From: Tenebrio molitor
Lineage: Eukaryota > Arthropoda > Insecta > Coleoptera > Tenebrionidae
Direction: 5' to 3'
Assembly: GCF_963966145.1 (NCBI RefSeq)
Contig: NC_091049.1
Location: 17,050,001-17,114,000 of the forward strand
DNA: 64,000 bases
Part shown: positions 35,601-46,568 of the stretch, in pieces
Layout: each line of letters begins with the position of its first letter
Position numbering within the stretch: position 1 is the first letter of the stretch
Program-made: the position numbers and the translations under genes
Notes under the pieces: model-generated
What the model saw: only the letters and a program-made list of their open reading frames with translations
Databases searched by the model: none
Told to the model about the DNA's origin: nothing

Positions 35601-38600
35601 AAAGTACTGTTTGATCTAAAAAAGCATAAGAATAACATGTAACAATAACATAATTGTAATAAATAACATAGCTGCAAATTGCAAGTGTCGTACAGTTGCG
35701 AAAAGTAAGACAGAGTAAAATTGAAAAAGAAATTATATTCATTATATTTACCTCTTATTACGTATTGCCTTCATTCTACGTTTTATACTTTTCCGGTAAC
35801 CGTTTGTAGAAATCTTATTCTTACCATGGACACCCATTTTTAAAACGCACTCGGATAATAACTCAACTTCTAGTCACTAGGACGCAGTCAAAATAAATAG
35901 AAATATGTATAAACAAACACAGCAAATTTATATTCAAGATTGTACCTGAAATGGGGATGAATAACGGTGTCGTCCAATAATGATCCTTTAGCTAGCCGAA
36001 ACAGCCAGGGGGCAGGTAATTTGGACACGGCAGATTAGGAAAACTTCCGAGAAGAATTATATATTTGGAATTTTGTGATCTTATAAAGAGCGATCAAATT
36101 AATTTGTAATCAAGTTATCCATGAATCCGAAATTGTATGTCGATACTGGAACTCCACGCGCCAATAAACATAGGTTGAAACACAAGTTACATACAACGTG
36201 TAACAGAAATAAGTACATTAATTTTAACTGGTAATAGAACTCGTCAAAAGGAACAACTTTTCTATCTACCATTTTGCCGAAAAACGATGTTTAATTCCAA
36301 AAAAAAATTGGAGAGATTTTTCACTAAAATAGCCCTACGCCACTAAATACTGCAATGGCTAATTGAGATCAGCGCTAATATGAAAAAAATGTCCATTTTC
36401 ATCCAGAAAACGTGTTTTAACGCAGAAATCGAAATTCAAAGAAATCTACCCGTATAGCAAAAAATCCACTTCGTAAGAATCTGGTTGTTTCACGTTTTTA
36501 GGTATATAGCTTAGTTTTGGAGATATGAACGGTTTTAGGAAAATCTTTCCTAAGCCACTACGCAACGTTTTTCGCCAAAATGGCAGAGAGAAAAGTTGTT
36601 CCTTTTGATGAGTTCTATTACCAGTTAAAATTAATGTACTTATTTCAGAAACACCCTGTATTTTCATATCAATACGTTCCACTATCTTGTTTTTGGTTGT
36701 CACGGCTAAATATGTTATGTTACAACAATGACCGAATATTTTTTGACTTTTTAACTTTTCACTGTCAGATTTGATTTATAAAAATAAAACAGTCTGGTAA
36801 GTATTGCTTCCCTGTTGTAACTCACCTACCGGACTCAAATTGATCATTTCCTAAAAAAAGCCCATTTGGCTTATATAACTGCCAATTTTGACATAAATTT
36901 TGTTTTTCATGGAATACATAGCAGCAACGAACTAACTTTACCTACAGTTCATAGAAAATCCTATCCCATTATGGTATCTACATTACCTGACTCGAGTTTT
37001 CCTATAATCCACAGTGTAACTTAAATCCCCCTTTCTGCTTTTATCTCGTTTTACCTGGAAATTACTTTCTTTCTGTGATATTCGTTCACTTTCAATTTTT
37101 TTACAATAAGAATCGTTTCTGACATAATGTCGAAAGTTACCGACAAATTAAATAAATTTGTGCGGAACTTTAGAAGTCTTATTTTTTCAAGTGATGCTTT
37201 CGTGTTGTTTTTTTGTAAGATCTGTCAAAAATCAGTGAATTTTGAGAAAATGTATTTGATTGTTGTAAATAATGTTTTTTTTTCTATAATGTACAGTGAA
37301 TCACTGAAACAATAATACTTATAGCAACATTTAATTGTCAATGTTTATCTTCGAATTTTTAATGCCTTTTTCCCTGCCTATTTTACCGATTTTTAATGCT
37401 TAATGCTCTATTGATAATGTAATCGAACATCTACCGGACAGTATGAAATTAAATTTTAAAGACGCAGTCGAAGTATTTGTAGACAAAATCGGCAAACAGA
37501 ATTGGTACCTAGGTCTGTGTCTATTTAAAGCAGTAGCGAGGCGGCGAGTCCGACCGCTCTCCAGGGGGGCAATATAAATTATGAGGGCTTATAAATCACC
37601 CCTCGAAGAGGAATTTTTCGATGCAAAAGTTACGTTGCTTCCATTCATTATTTTTAAATAGAGAGAATTATATTCCATTTACTAAAAAAGTAAACACACA
37701 CCTACCTAGTTCGCAAGAAGATGCTCGTCATTTTGGTGTAAGTCTGAAGATTGGCAAAGAAATAGGTTTGGAGAAAAATGTATGAAAAGTTTTTCAATTA
37801 TTGTGTTTTTTAAGGCGTTCGGATCAAAATTTAAAAATAATTAACCTGTCCTGACATAGAAAACACCTTTGTCATCCTGTATAAATATCCATCTCCCTTT
37901 AGAATTGAAGATTAAAGATGTTATTTATCGGTAAAAAATGGGTGTTTTCTCGTATACATTTTCGGTACTGATAGAGAGCCTTAAGCCGTTTTTAAACAAA
38001 AATGTTTACTTTCCTCGATTTAGGGATTTTTGTGGCGGTTGGTAATGTCTTAATTTTATAAGTGAAAATTTGATCAAGTCTTCAAAGTCGCCTTTTGTTT
38101 TATCCAAATTCTGTCACAAAACACGAATATGGAAGATAATCTTTCATGTACGCCCGCTGAAATACGTGAAATTGCCAAAAATACGGTCTCGAATTTGTTG
38201 CCTGATAAATCCTGATAAATAATTCTTTGCACATTTTGTAATTTAAACTGACACGCATGACGAATCAAGCTATGCCAACCTAAAAATTCTCGTAAAATGT
38301 TCCGTGAAATAATGGCTATAAGGACATCCCAGATGATGACGTCGCGTTCGTTAATATGCCTATTAGAGAATCAAAATGGAGGCAAATTACAAAAAGTCTA
38401 TTCTAGCACCCAAATGACGTCATTTGAGTGCTTTAATAGGTCGTTGGCGTGTTAGAATAGACTATAATTTGTTTCAAAATCAAAAATCCACCACCTGTTG
38501 AATTATGTTGGCAGAAACAAAGAAATCCCTAGAATAACTTTCATTTTTTTTGGGTTGGCCCAATGTTCCGCCAAAATTTGACATCGAACTGTTGAGTTTA

Positions 38601-41600
38601 TTTACGTAACACAATAGTAGTTTATTTAACGAGTTCGCGTGTCCACGAGTGCCAAAAAAGCTCAAATTACACAAGAACGAGTTGAATACAACGTTTTTTT
38701 GTTCGACGAGTCCCCCAAAGGCTCCAAATCGCTGAAAATCTTTAAAATTAGCTTGACGTTTCGTTTTGACAAGTTGTCAAATTTATCAAAATCCGTTCAC
38801 ATAGGAGAAAATTCTCAAATTCTGACAGTGTCGAACAAAAAAATAATTATTATGTACAAAAGGGTGGTAGCTATCATATCACACGTTTCGAGTGAAAAAT
38901 AAAATGAGAATAAACAAAACACGATGAACTACGACCGAAACAACTGTCAACAGTTTTCGTTCATAACCCCACTTTTTCCGACACTTGCAAACACACTAAA
39001 AACAAAAGTTGGCGACGTTGTCGGTTGTATTTTCGATGTAGAATGCAGTGTTGGTGGATTTTTGATTTTGAAACAAATTATAGTAAAATTTACTGTATTG
39101 ATGTTGGTAGCGTGAAGTGTCAACTGACAGACGTCAAAAAATAAATCTCGCAGAGAACAAAGCAAATTAATAAATAACAATGAACAAAACGTTTAATTTT
39201 CATTCTGGGATTTGGACTTCTCCCGCAGTAAATTTTCTAACGTCTTTTGTGCAATTTGCCTAATTTGCGACGGCGTTAGTGATTATCTTTCTTCAGCATT
39301 AATTTTCAAACATCAAATGCGAAAATAAAAAAAAATCTGACGTTTTCAATTAATTTTTTTCACAGCCGGCTAAAATTATGCCACATAAAAAATGTCACCA
39401 ACCACCGCAAAATTCCCTACATTTAAAATTTTTATTTTTTTATTTATAAAATGGTATAAAGCGGCAAAATAGAAAAGATATTATAAAAGATTAGTTGCAG
39501 AAGGTCCTTCAAGCACCATTTGTTCCTGAACTCGCCGCTACGTGGCTCGTTTAACGTTTCCTACCTGGCAAATCCATTAAAATCTATTTTAAAAAACATG
39601 ACTATTGTTTTAAAATATTTTTCTAATAAATTTACTTTCGCAGTGATGTACATGAATGAATTTACTAGAAAAACTTGAAGTCAAAAATGGAGAAATAAAA
39701 CATACATTTTTGCATGTTAACTTGCTTAGAGCAAGTAATGTGGAAAAATTTGCGAAACGAAGTTAAAGACGTCTACAGTTAATATTGTGAAAGACATTTT
39801 CTAATAACATTCTTCAAATTTATTAATAGTTTTACCAAAACTTTTCGAGTATGGTATTCAAAATGAAAAGAATGCAATAAATTTATGTGAAACTCAGACG
39901 GGAATAGTTGTTAAAATAAAGATTGTTTATTGATACGCAAAAGCAGTTTTTAGCAGCTGCCAGATGGATTAATAGGAAATGAATTTATTGTGTAAATAAA
40001 ATTTGCTTACACTGCCTGAGGAAAGAGCAAGAACAATTGAAAATGTTACTAAAAATAAAATCTTGACATACTGAACTCTGGATAAAGTCGAAATTCTCAA
40101 CTAAACGTAACAGATAACTACGTGTATACCAAATTCAACGCCAGTTCCACATTATATTACAATTCGCGATATTTGTTTTTTTTTTTGGAATATGTACATA
40201 TACAGTATGTCCCCGGATTGAGTTTACAAGAGGGAAAAAAAATTATTTTTGATTTTACGCAAAAACTTTAGAGGAATAACATTTTTTGCTTCATCTGAAA
40301 CCCCCATTTCTGTTATTAAAAAATCTTTTTCAACACAGAGGAAGACTTAACATTAAAATCAAAGAAAATGCAGAAAAAATATTTTCCTTTTTTTTTGAAA
40401 AAATCAAATGATAATTAAATATAAATCTATTCTATTAACTATGCGCCGTTTTCTGTACATCATTCAACCCTGTATCGAAGTTTAAGCTTCTCAACACCCA
40501 TGCCTGATACATAACTGTTGGGAAATTTTTCATTAAATTTTGTAATTATGTGACAAAAACCGGTCCAACATTGGATTAAATAATTTCTTTGTTCTAAAGA
40601 CAACATTTTGCAACAGTAATAAGTTGTTTGTCAAAAAACCAGGCCAATTGTAATAAAATTTATAACATAAAAATTAATTCTAAGTTCAAATTTGAACAAA
40701 AAATGTTAATTTAAGAATTCAGTGTATCAATACTGAGATTTAAATAACGGAAATGGGGGTTTCAGATGAAGCAAAAAATGTTATTCCTCTGAAGTTTTTA
40801 CGTAAAATCAAAAATAATTTTTTTTCCCTCTTGTAAACTCAATCCGGGGACATACTGTATACAAAAGTAGATACAAAATTCCAATTGTCGAATTAAAAAA
40901 GGTGATTCGTTTTCGAAAGATAAAATGGAATTAATTATTAACATAGAAAGTATAAACATATAACGGATAACGAAATTATTCCTTTCGTTATTTAGAAAAG
41001 TGTAGCTTGCTGTAAGAAATTGAGACGTAATAAATCATCCCAAAACGTGGCATCTTATGCTTTCAATTGTACAGTGGGCTGCCTACATTTTCCCCCGAAT
41101 TATTCTTGTCGTTAGTTACCTGATTAACATACTGCGTTTCCATTGTCTTCTTTCTTTTTCAAACTACTTTTAATAGTACGTTATTACATTAAGAACCTGT
41201 AATAATACAATGGACTGTGTACGTTTACGCTTGGACTAATAGCTGTGTAAACAGGTTTAAAGTTGTTATTAATCAAAAGCATCCGAACAATGAGACATAG
41301 AGAGATGAAGTAATACGCTTATATTATTTTTTGTAATTTTTAGGGAGGCGGAGGCGAAAGCCAACCAAATAGCGAGCGAAATCGAAAACCAGCCGCAATA
41401 CAAGGCCCGTCTGGAATTGGAAAATGGCGACGAAGAAACTGTCTTTGCGGCCGTTGTGCGTCCCAACCAGCAGGAACCCAACGACAAATACATACCTCCC
41501 GCGAAACGAAAGAATCAGAATTCAGGCAAATTGGTGCGCAGCACGCCACCACCTTCGCAAGGCAGCACCCAAACGACTCCATCGCCGAAGGGCACGGGGG

Positions 41601-43303
41601 CCCCACCACCTATGACTTATCCCAACCATCCCTCACCCCATGCGCCACCAGCGGCGGTCCCTAACAACGTCCATCCGATGCACAACGCGGCCAATCCTCC
41701 ACCGCCTCACCTGCCTCCACCCTCGATTAACGTGCCGCAACATCCCATACCTAACCATGGTAGACCCCATTCACATACCCCACCCCACGGTTATAATAAT
41801 CAGACGATGCAGAGACAAGGTCCGCCGATGAATCAGAACAAGGCCCAAATGAACGGGGAGGCAAAGCCGATGCAGCAGAGACCTCCGAGAGCGGTGTATC
41901 CCGGGAATAATCCTCCGAATGTGCCTCCACAAGCCTACCAACAGGTAATTAATTGAAAACAGACGTACGAATAGGATTTTCTGGGGGAAAACGGGTAATG
42001 CTAGTAACTTTTCAGATCTTGTGTTGTACAACATAACCTCACTTTCCTGTTTTGTTCTTGCAGTCGTCGAGTGATTGTGGATAGCATTACACTCGAGTGC
42101 AACTGTTAATTGTCACTGTGATAGTGTTATAAAATGTTGTTCGTTTTAGGAGCAACCGGCCAAGCTGCCGCCGCCTCAGCAGGAGGCTATGAATCACCCA
42201 CGACATCCTCGCGACGAGACGATCAAAGAACTGCACGGCTTTTCGCAAGATTTCAAGTTGCCGCCGCCAGTGCCGCCTAGCGAACAACCACCACCTCCAG
42301 CTCTGCAAGGACAAGTGCCTATGGAACAGATAGCGGCGCCTCAGGCGCTGAATCAACAGTCCAAACCGCCGCCACAACAGGCGACGCCGCCTCAACAACC
42401 GCAACAGTCGATATCGCCACAACAGGACTCCGTGGAGAAGGTCACCAATAATTTTAAAAAGTCGACGTTGAATCCCAACGCCAAAGAATTCGTGTTAAAT
42501 CCAGCAGCTAAACCGTTTCAACCAAGGTAAGTGTCACAGACGATATGATCTATGTAGTAAATTAATTTGTGATTTTATTTGGAAAGATCGCCGAGTACTC
42601 CTTCAGCGAGTAGACCTCACACCCCCCAAACCCCGAGTCACAGTCCTTATATTCCGGCTACTGTCAGTGGTCCCGTGGGTCAAGCTCACATGCCAGTTAT
42701 GATGCCCCTCGGATACATGATGACCAGTCAACCGCAGTATCAGCCACAGCCGCAAAGCAGCCGGATGAGAAAAAGTGAGTCACCAACTGAATTTAATTTT
42801 ATTTGTGGAACTAGAGTTGTGCTTTGTATCTTGACACGACTTCCGCTTTTCTAGTTCCCATGGGACAGATGCGCACCGACGTCACGAGTCAAATGCAAGT
42901 GGCCGCCGCCACCGGACAACCTTTACTAGCGCCTCCACTCCAACAGTTCGTCTACCCGCCGGGCATCAATCCTCAAGGCTACCCCCAAATGCACGCTCTA
43001 CGGATGTACGACACCCCGCCTCAGATCCAATACCTGCCCCCGAATCCATCGAATACTCCGAGTCCAGCTCAACCGCCTCAGTACACGCAGGGACAAGGTC
43101 CCCAAGCGCCCCCGCAACAGTATCAAGCGGCTCCACCCCCTCAGAGTCACCATCAGTTCCCGCCTATCATGCACATCTTGCCCCAGCCGCACATGATGCA
43201 AAACATGCAGTACCTTCAGCAGCCCCCGCCTCCTCAGCATCACATCCCCGTCATGTTACCCCCTCAGCATCCGCAAGCCCAGCAGCATGGACCAGCTCCT
43301 TAG
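17661..43303 (+). CDS. Atx2: Ataxin-2 (exons 17661-17698, 30758-30882, 30944-31394, 41344-41944, 42150-42526, 42587-42774, 42855-43303)
   Basis: Ataxin-2 is a cytoplasmic RNA-binding regulator of translation, poly(A) metabolism and stress granules. Seven exons join in frame (2229 nt, 742 residues plus stop). Every junction has GT..AG and compatible phase. Residues about 24-97 form the Lsm domain (GVYNNAHFMH, then VFKTFSSNFDVVLE). Residues about 116-185 form the LsmAD (LEPWDP, NGWDANDMFRKNE..YGVTSTFD). REAEAKANQIASEIE and KYIPPAKRK follow. Residues about 509-525 are the PAM2 motif (STLNPNAKEF) that binds poly(A)-binding protein. The rest is Pro/Gln-rich low complexity, as in other Ataxin-2 proteins. 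The 38-nt first exon (MNNKRKNRGGPV) was chosen because its two leftover bases fit exon 2 and its start resembles insect Ataxin-2. That link, across 13 kb, is the least certain step. The protein is shorter than human ATXN2 and has no long pure poly-Q. Confidence 0.88.
18946..19081. mobile_element. Short palindromic MITE, about 136 bp
   Basis: Arms of about 45 bp (GTATTCACCAACGCCAGTTA and diverged complement) surround a short loop. CTAA flanks both sides (18942-18945, 19082-19085), a possible 4-bp duplication. The TTAACGTTAACTG inside each arm is itself partly palindromic. Confidence 0.6.
20662..21005. mobile_element. MITE, ATAAATGATTGT family, copy B
   Basis: The ends CAGGGTTATTATAAATGATT and complement are flanked by TA (20660-20661, 21006-21007). 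It is an inverted copy of 16286-16649 with small indels. Confidence 0.8.
21975..21980 (-). promoter_or_regulatory. Poly(A) signal of the Sola-like transposase
   Basis: AATAAA on the - strand lies about 45 nt after the transposase stop and before the left TIR. Confidence 0.55.
22026..24224 (-). CDS. Transposase of the Sola-like element, 732 aa, uninterrupted
   Basis: This is predicted to cut and paste the surrounding transposon. The ATG at 24224 directly follows a splice acceptor (TTCCAG). A donor (AAAG|GTAAGT) at 24532 would give a 308-nt 5' UTR intron (24225-24532). Residues 1-150 are acidic and low complexity. A basic nuclear signal lies at 155-163 (KKSKKRKKR). A Cys-rich segment lies at 211-223 (CKCKSKQRGIMKC), with more possible zinc ligands at 352-353 (HYC) and 413-416 (CEKC). 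An RNase H-like core follows: D457 in FTADLQAV, D541 in YTDGCGYQNRN, and E580 or D582 in GHTQMEVDSVH. The C-terminus is basic. No frameshift or stop is present. The sequence is of a type usually annotated only as uncharacterised; the superfamily name is inferred. Confidence 0.85.
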   Translation of the reverse strand: MSRAKRMLEMVTKPTRNAHNFEENEQVHVTEYNNFNENIKLNADEAVTIIQSTGEANESNNNLEVVQNVEINFVDFLPTRSDFDFQDVQTQHVPLLNDIIIELPCQVNYPEGQEQSQIYPIESTMSEISDGSEINKNLVPYSDTDSISSSDGYPKKSKKRKKRFQVQESTWCSEKNKKLRESGKRYCGRTKQDGKWCYDKPKEPRVMKPRCKCKSKQRGIMKCSLINEHERQRIFKSFWQMSWGEKKVVINNQVKSVPTKRHRNRKQENETKRGQSLEYFLRVQEECLRVCRTMFINTLVIGRWTILHWKSSFGTRTPSILRQSTSGMEPFKDRHECLFQFLDTLPVMESHYCRSTSQKKYLLAEWQSRQSVYEFYVKDWCKAKKQEPLSIASFSKAFDEKNFALFRPKKDECEKCVSYRMGQVLEDEFNRHVQRKMEAREEKEKDKKERKYVFTADLQAVLMAPKSKVSTLYYKTKLQVHNLCFYNLVNSNAYCFVWNECEGGLGAEEFSSIWMYFIEQKILLNMPADTDERSTIIMYTDGCGYQNRNALMANVLLNVAVAHNIVIEQKYLEPGHTQMEVDSVHATIERNLKDKIINLPADYVPICQKARKKPAPYQVKYLTHDFFLNFDPIQRYKTIRPGRGKGDLKVTDIRALRYTPEGEIYYKASFVDEWKRIPQRKNTKIKTHSWEQLKQLYTERRKITAKKYEDFQAIKKTLPVDYHKFYDDLPHE
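26321..27068. mobile_element. TIR element, about 748 bp
   Basis: The inverted ends share GATGAGTTTTATCGTCAG, with TA at 26319-26320 and 27069-27070. It lies next to the truncated copy (27071-27388) of the 3416-4014 MITE. The inside is noncoding. Confidence 0.55.
27577..27791. mobile_element. Palindromic MITE (TTGCAAAGACAC family), 215 bp
   Basis: The perfect ends TAAACTCGGTACAGGTTGCA continue into AAGACAC in inverted orientation. The same family occurs at 52845-53054 and, split, at 54349-58064. Confidence 0.75.
28592..30088 (-). mobile_element. Decayed Tc1/mariner element with ATAAATGATTGT-type ends
   Basis: The TIRs CAGGGTCTCTATAAATGATT continue into GTC. TA flanks both sides (28590-28591, 30089-30090). 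The - strand holds a transposase relic (29361-29642 open, more fragments to about 29260). The ends resemble three MITEs in this window, so its active relatives may have mobilised them. Confidence 0.75.
29250..29642 (-). pseudogene. Tc1/mariner transposase fragment (HTH region)
   Basis: The open part reads through a paired helix-turn-helix region: RPPVSDEILEDLKEMVEKSL, SQQSGVPRSTCHKIIKNRLQ, and the typical VVQELQPADYQ that leads into the catalytic domain. Past the stop at 29361 a further stretch near 29290-29340 reads IIWSAENPHQF, like the region after the first catalytic Asp. The Asp segment itself is missing. It cannot encode a working transposase. Confidence 0.6.
30348..30612. repeat. Inverted-repeat element in intron 1, near exon 2
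   Basis: The arms share GTTGTTTTGGCATAATGG at about 30352-30370, with the complement at about 30584-30603. It lies 146 bp upstream of Ataxin-2 exon 2 and is noncoding. Confidence 0.5.
31687..31788. other. Strong stem-loop in Ataxin-2 intron 3
   Basis: The stem arms GTTGATGGTTTCCGGGTGATG (about 31690) and CATCACCCGGAAACCGTCAAC (about 31763) pair over about 24 bp with one G-U position. The loop is about 50 nt. It could be a structured RNA, a pre-miRNA-like hairpin or a tiny foldback repeat. Confidence 0.4.
32117..32272. mobile_element. Palindromic MITE, about 156 bp
   Basis: Arms of about 50 bp (TTTTTTGGCTCTGTAATTAT onward) are inverted around a short centre. A half copy lies at 35281-35330. 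Confidence 0.65.
32493..32786. mobile_element. MITE with GCGTGATCAA ends, about 294 bp
   Basis: The ends CAGCGTGATCAACAATGACT and diverged complement are flanked by TA (32491-32492, 32787-32788). A one-ended copy starts at 35558. Confidence 0.65.
32951..33331. mobile_element. MITE (GTCTCAATTCTAAATT family), copy 1
   Basis: The ends GTCTGTCTCAATTCTAAATT and complement flank noncoding sequence containing CACTGCATTCTACGT. Related copies lie at 53305-53682 and 38461-39084. Confidence 0.65.
34257..34958. repeat. Two direct copies of a 150-bp hairpin repeat around a 400-bp unit
   Basis: The hairpin units 34257-34406 and 34807-34958 are near identical. Each has outer arms CAAGTTTCATAAGACC.. and an inner mini-hairpin (GAGTGGCTTAGCCACGA). 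The 34411-34803 block between them is repeated, without the hairpins, at 37985-38396. Confidence 0.65.
36194..36658. mobile_element. TIR element, about 465 bp
   Basis: Long inverted arms share CAGTTAAAATTAATGTACTT and AAAGTTGTTCCTTTTGA.GAG. TA lies at 36192-36193 and 36659-36660. The left TIR tip has diverged from CAGGGTGTTTC. Confidence 0.65.
37985..38396. repeat. Dispersed 410-bp repeat
   Basis: This is a close copy of 34411-34803 (landmarks GGGATTTTTGTGGCGGTTGG and GATGATGACGTCGCGTTCG), in the same orientation. A short hairpin follows at 38397-38465, containing the perfect 16-bp palindrome CAAATGACGTCATTTG. Confidence 0.65.
38461..39084. mobile_element. MITE (third family copy) carrying an inserted repeat
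   Basis: The ends ACTATAATTTGTTTCAAAAT and complement, with CCACCACCTGTTGAATTATG inside, place it in the 32951 and 53305 family. An insertion at about 38600-38900 includes the dispersed repeat 38625-38865, shared with 8525-8765. Confidence 0.6.
40203..40857. mobile_element. TIR element with about 120-bp arms, 655 bp
   Basis: The inverted arms start CAGTATGTCCCCGGATTGAG and run through CAGATGAAGCAAAAAATGTT. TA flanks at 40201-40202 and 40858-40859. It lies 0.5 kb before Ataxin-2 exon 4 and is noncoding. Confidence 0.75.
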
Positions 43304-45240
43304 CGGTAATCCAGGTGTTGCGTCTTAGGTAATTGTCATTGGCCTCCATCCCGTACCTATCCTAATCCTTCCTGTTCCCGGAAACGTTGATGGTAATTTT
43401 TTTTTTTATTTTTATGTTTGGTTGGTAAGACCTATCCCTCGTTCAAATAACTGTTACAGACGTCGGTTTTTTTCAATTAATCGGAGTCAGTTGATCTTTT
43501 TTCCTCCCGTTTGACATTTTAGGTATTAAACAGTTTACCTATAATCAATAAGTAAAAGAAATTAATTGAAAAAAAAAATGGTTTACTGTCTGGCGTGTTA
43601 GGATATATTTTTTTTAATGTTGGTAACGTTTTTATGTTGTCACTAGTAAGGTTATGTTTTTCGTTGCTGGTTCGAATAGAGGAAAACCTAACCTTCAATA
43701 TTGGAATGGTGCAATCATTACCAACTTTTTATTTAGACTGATAGATCTATTTACAGCGCGAATGGACAGTAAATCAATCGGTTACTCTTAAAAACTTTTT
43801 GTTTCTACACTCATAGTTTTGCGACTATTTTTAATATACAAAGCTTTGATTTATGTATACATTTTACAGCCTTACTAGTTGTTATATTTATTGATTTTTA
43901 TTTAAAAAAAAAACGATGTACTTTATATTATTATTATTGTTATATTGACTTCTCAATTTATTTTTGTTTGATCTATAACAAATCAAACGAAGTAGCTCTG
44001 GCTTTACACAGTGCCAACCTTGAAGAATAATCGGGCTCGTACACAGGGAGCCGAACTAAAGTTACTTATCTGAAAACGGCCCCGTCTAGATTTTTTAATG
44101 ACTACATATGTTGTACCAGTTGTGATTATTTCTTCAAGGTTCAATTTATAAATCTAGATTGTGATTTATAGTTTATTTGAAATTTCTCAAGCTTGTATAT
44201 TGATAATGGTCCGTCATGACGTCATCATTTAAGTAGGTAAGATTGAATGAGATTTTGTTTGACAGAGAGATGTATAGTGACTTAGCTAATTTCTTTTGTA
44301 TAATTAATTTGTCTAAATGAAGTAACGTTTAGAATTTTTCAATTAAAAACAAACAAAAATCAAAAACATAATTTATGGGAAGTTCGCTTCTATTTCTGTC
44401 GTCTGTAAGGTTGTTTTAGCAATTTTGTTGGTTCTCACAAAATTTTATTGTTTTTTTTTTTTTTTAATTATTATTTGTTATATGTTGTCTTGTTGACTGA
44501 CTCTCAACTGTCTCTTCGATATTTGTCGTAAGATATGAGGTTAGTTTTATTGGTAAATTCAAGCATTTCTTTCCACGAACGCATTTTTATATTCTTTTTT
44601 TTTTCGGAAAACAATAGTCGATTGTCACGTGGTTGTTGATGCATCTCATTAAAGCAATGATTCATTCCATTTCGAAGCAGGTTCATCGTAATGATTTATC
44701 ATTTTTCTCAATTGTTTGCAGCAATTTTTCACTGTAACTTTGTTACTGAAAATTTTTAAATCTCGGGCACGTGGTCTCGGTTCAGCTATTGATTTGAAAA
44801 TGGACCAGAGACGCACGTCGTCCTTACTTTAATAGGTGCCTTAAATGTAAATTTTTGTGTTTTTTCATCATGTGCGATTTTACTATGCAGTCTTTGGCAC
44901 CTCAAAAGTTTGAGACTTAGTTTCGACGCTAAGCATTTTCAAAAAAAAAAAATTTATAACGGTAACAAAATTATACCTTTTGTTCTCTATAAGATCAAAA
45001 TTATGTTAATTTTTTTTAATTAAATTTGAATATTTAAAGCTGTACAGATATTTTTAATTGGTAGTTTTGTTTTTTGTGAACTATTTTTTAAAAAGTCTGT
45101 AGAGCTGTGAATATTTTCTATGCACCATGTTGGTGCAGAAAAATAAGTATTGTCAAGACGAAAAGCAGAAAAATATAATTGCAGTTAAACAGTTGTGTGA
45201 AAACTTTTTTCGCAAATAAAGTCTTTTTGGTTTTATTTGT
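43304..45240 (+). other. Atx2: Probable Ataxin-2 3' UTR
   Basis: The sequence after the stop is T-rich and largely repeat-free, which contrasts with the flanking DNA. A poly(A) signal AATAAA at 45215-45220 precedes a T/G-rich stretch. Earlier sites may also be used. Confidence 0.45.
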
Positions 45241-46062
45241 AATTGGATTATTTTATTTATCCTCATTTTATCTACATTTTTAGTTGTTTTTTTTTTTTTC
45301 TATTGAAGACGCACGGTAATGGAACTATGGACAAAATGAATGATATGATTTATTATAATTGAATTAATTAGTAGTGATCTTCATTACTAGTGAAATCAGA
45401 AATTTGGTAATTCAGCGATGGTGAAAGATAATTGGAACATGGAAGAACTTCATGCATCAGCGACTTTGGTTGGTGCAATTATGAAGTGATTTTCTTTGAT
45501 AAATAAATTTAAAAATAATTTTATCTAAGAAAGGATTATGTGGCAGATTTGAATTTTGTTAAAAAAAGAGCCTTTGTTTCAGTATAGATTTTTGAAAGTT
45601 CAAAAACAAAGATCACTAGAGGGAATAGTTTCTCGCAATCTTGGTAAAACCTACAACTGTTTAAACAAAAAGACTTCCCTTGGTTTAAGAACCCCAGAAT
45701 TGTAAAAAAGTAAATGAAATTTAAGTGGAGAGAGCTCCATTAAGACTTCTGTGGGATTACTCTGTTAAAATTAATCTAAAATGAATCCCTCCCTATATTA
45801 GTAAAATACAAGGAAGTTGCTACAGTTGGAAACAATATAATAGTGCATAGTACAATGCTTTAAATTCATGTTTAAATGAAATCAGTAAGCGTGTACGTTT
45901 ATAGGAAAATCAGAGAAGTAACACAAGTCCTGTAGCAGATGAACATCGATGAAAAACAAAAACTGGCTGTTAACATTAGAGGAACATTTTAAACTAATAC
46001 AAGGAACGAAATTACGTTTTCACAAATCGAGGGACGAGGGGAAGTGGTTGGAAATTGTCGTA
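45241..46062. other. Intergenic sequence without recognised features
   Basis: This is AT-rich sequence with no supported gene, TIR element or RNA gene. Confidence 0.5.
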
Positions 46063-46064
46063 TA

Positions 46065-46568
46065 CAGGGTGTTAGGTAAATGTCCTGCCAAACTTTAACC
46101 GCGAGCTACTGGCTTCATGTAGAACTCGGAAAAAATGTTGAAAAAATTCTGTCAAAAAATAAATTGACATTTAATTTTTGAGGTACAATTTTTTTTAACT
46201 GCTTTTAGTCTTCTACGTTGCCACACAACCTCGTAGGTAAAATTTCGGCATATTTTAAAAATACATCCTGTATATCATATTTTATAAAACGTACGCCAAT
46301 GCGAAGTAACCTCTAGGAAATATGCTTTAAAACAAGGAAACCGCATTGGTGTATGTTTTATAAAATATGATATACAGGATGTATTTTAAAAATATGCCGA
46401 AATTTTATGGGACAACGTAGAAGACTAAAAGCAGTTAAAAAAAATTTTTCCTCAAAAATTAAATGTCAATTTATTTTTTGACAGAATTTTTTAAATATTT
46501 TTTCCGAGTTCTACATGAAGCCAGTAGCTAGCGGTTAAAGTTTGGCCGGACGTTTACCTAACACCCTG
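46065..46568. mobile_element. Foldback element, near-perfect 504-bp palindrome
   Basis: Arms of about 235 bp start CAGGGTGTTAGGTAAA, flanked by TATA on both sides. An internal second landmark (ATACATCCTGTATATCATAT) also mirrors. Only about 40 bp at the centre is unpaired. Confidence 0.8.

Larger units (their letters stand above)
31395..41343 (+). other. Atx2: Ataxin-2 intron 3 (9.9 kb), transposon-rich
   Basis: The intron runs from donor GTTAGT to acceptor TTTTTAG. It contains many TIR and hairpin repeats, listed separately. No internal exon was supported. Unlisted parts (for example 35000-35550, 36700-37950, 39090-40200) are AT-rich without a recognisable gene. Confidence 0.7.

Noticed and set aside
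41340..43243. Minus-strand open frames opposite Ataxin-2 exons
   Set aside because: They are shadows of the Pro/Gln-rich coding exons. The + strand has consistent splice sites and conserved motifs.
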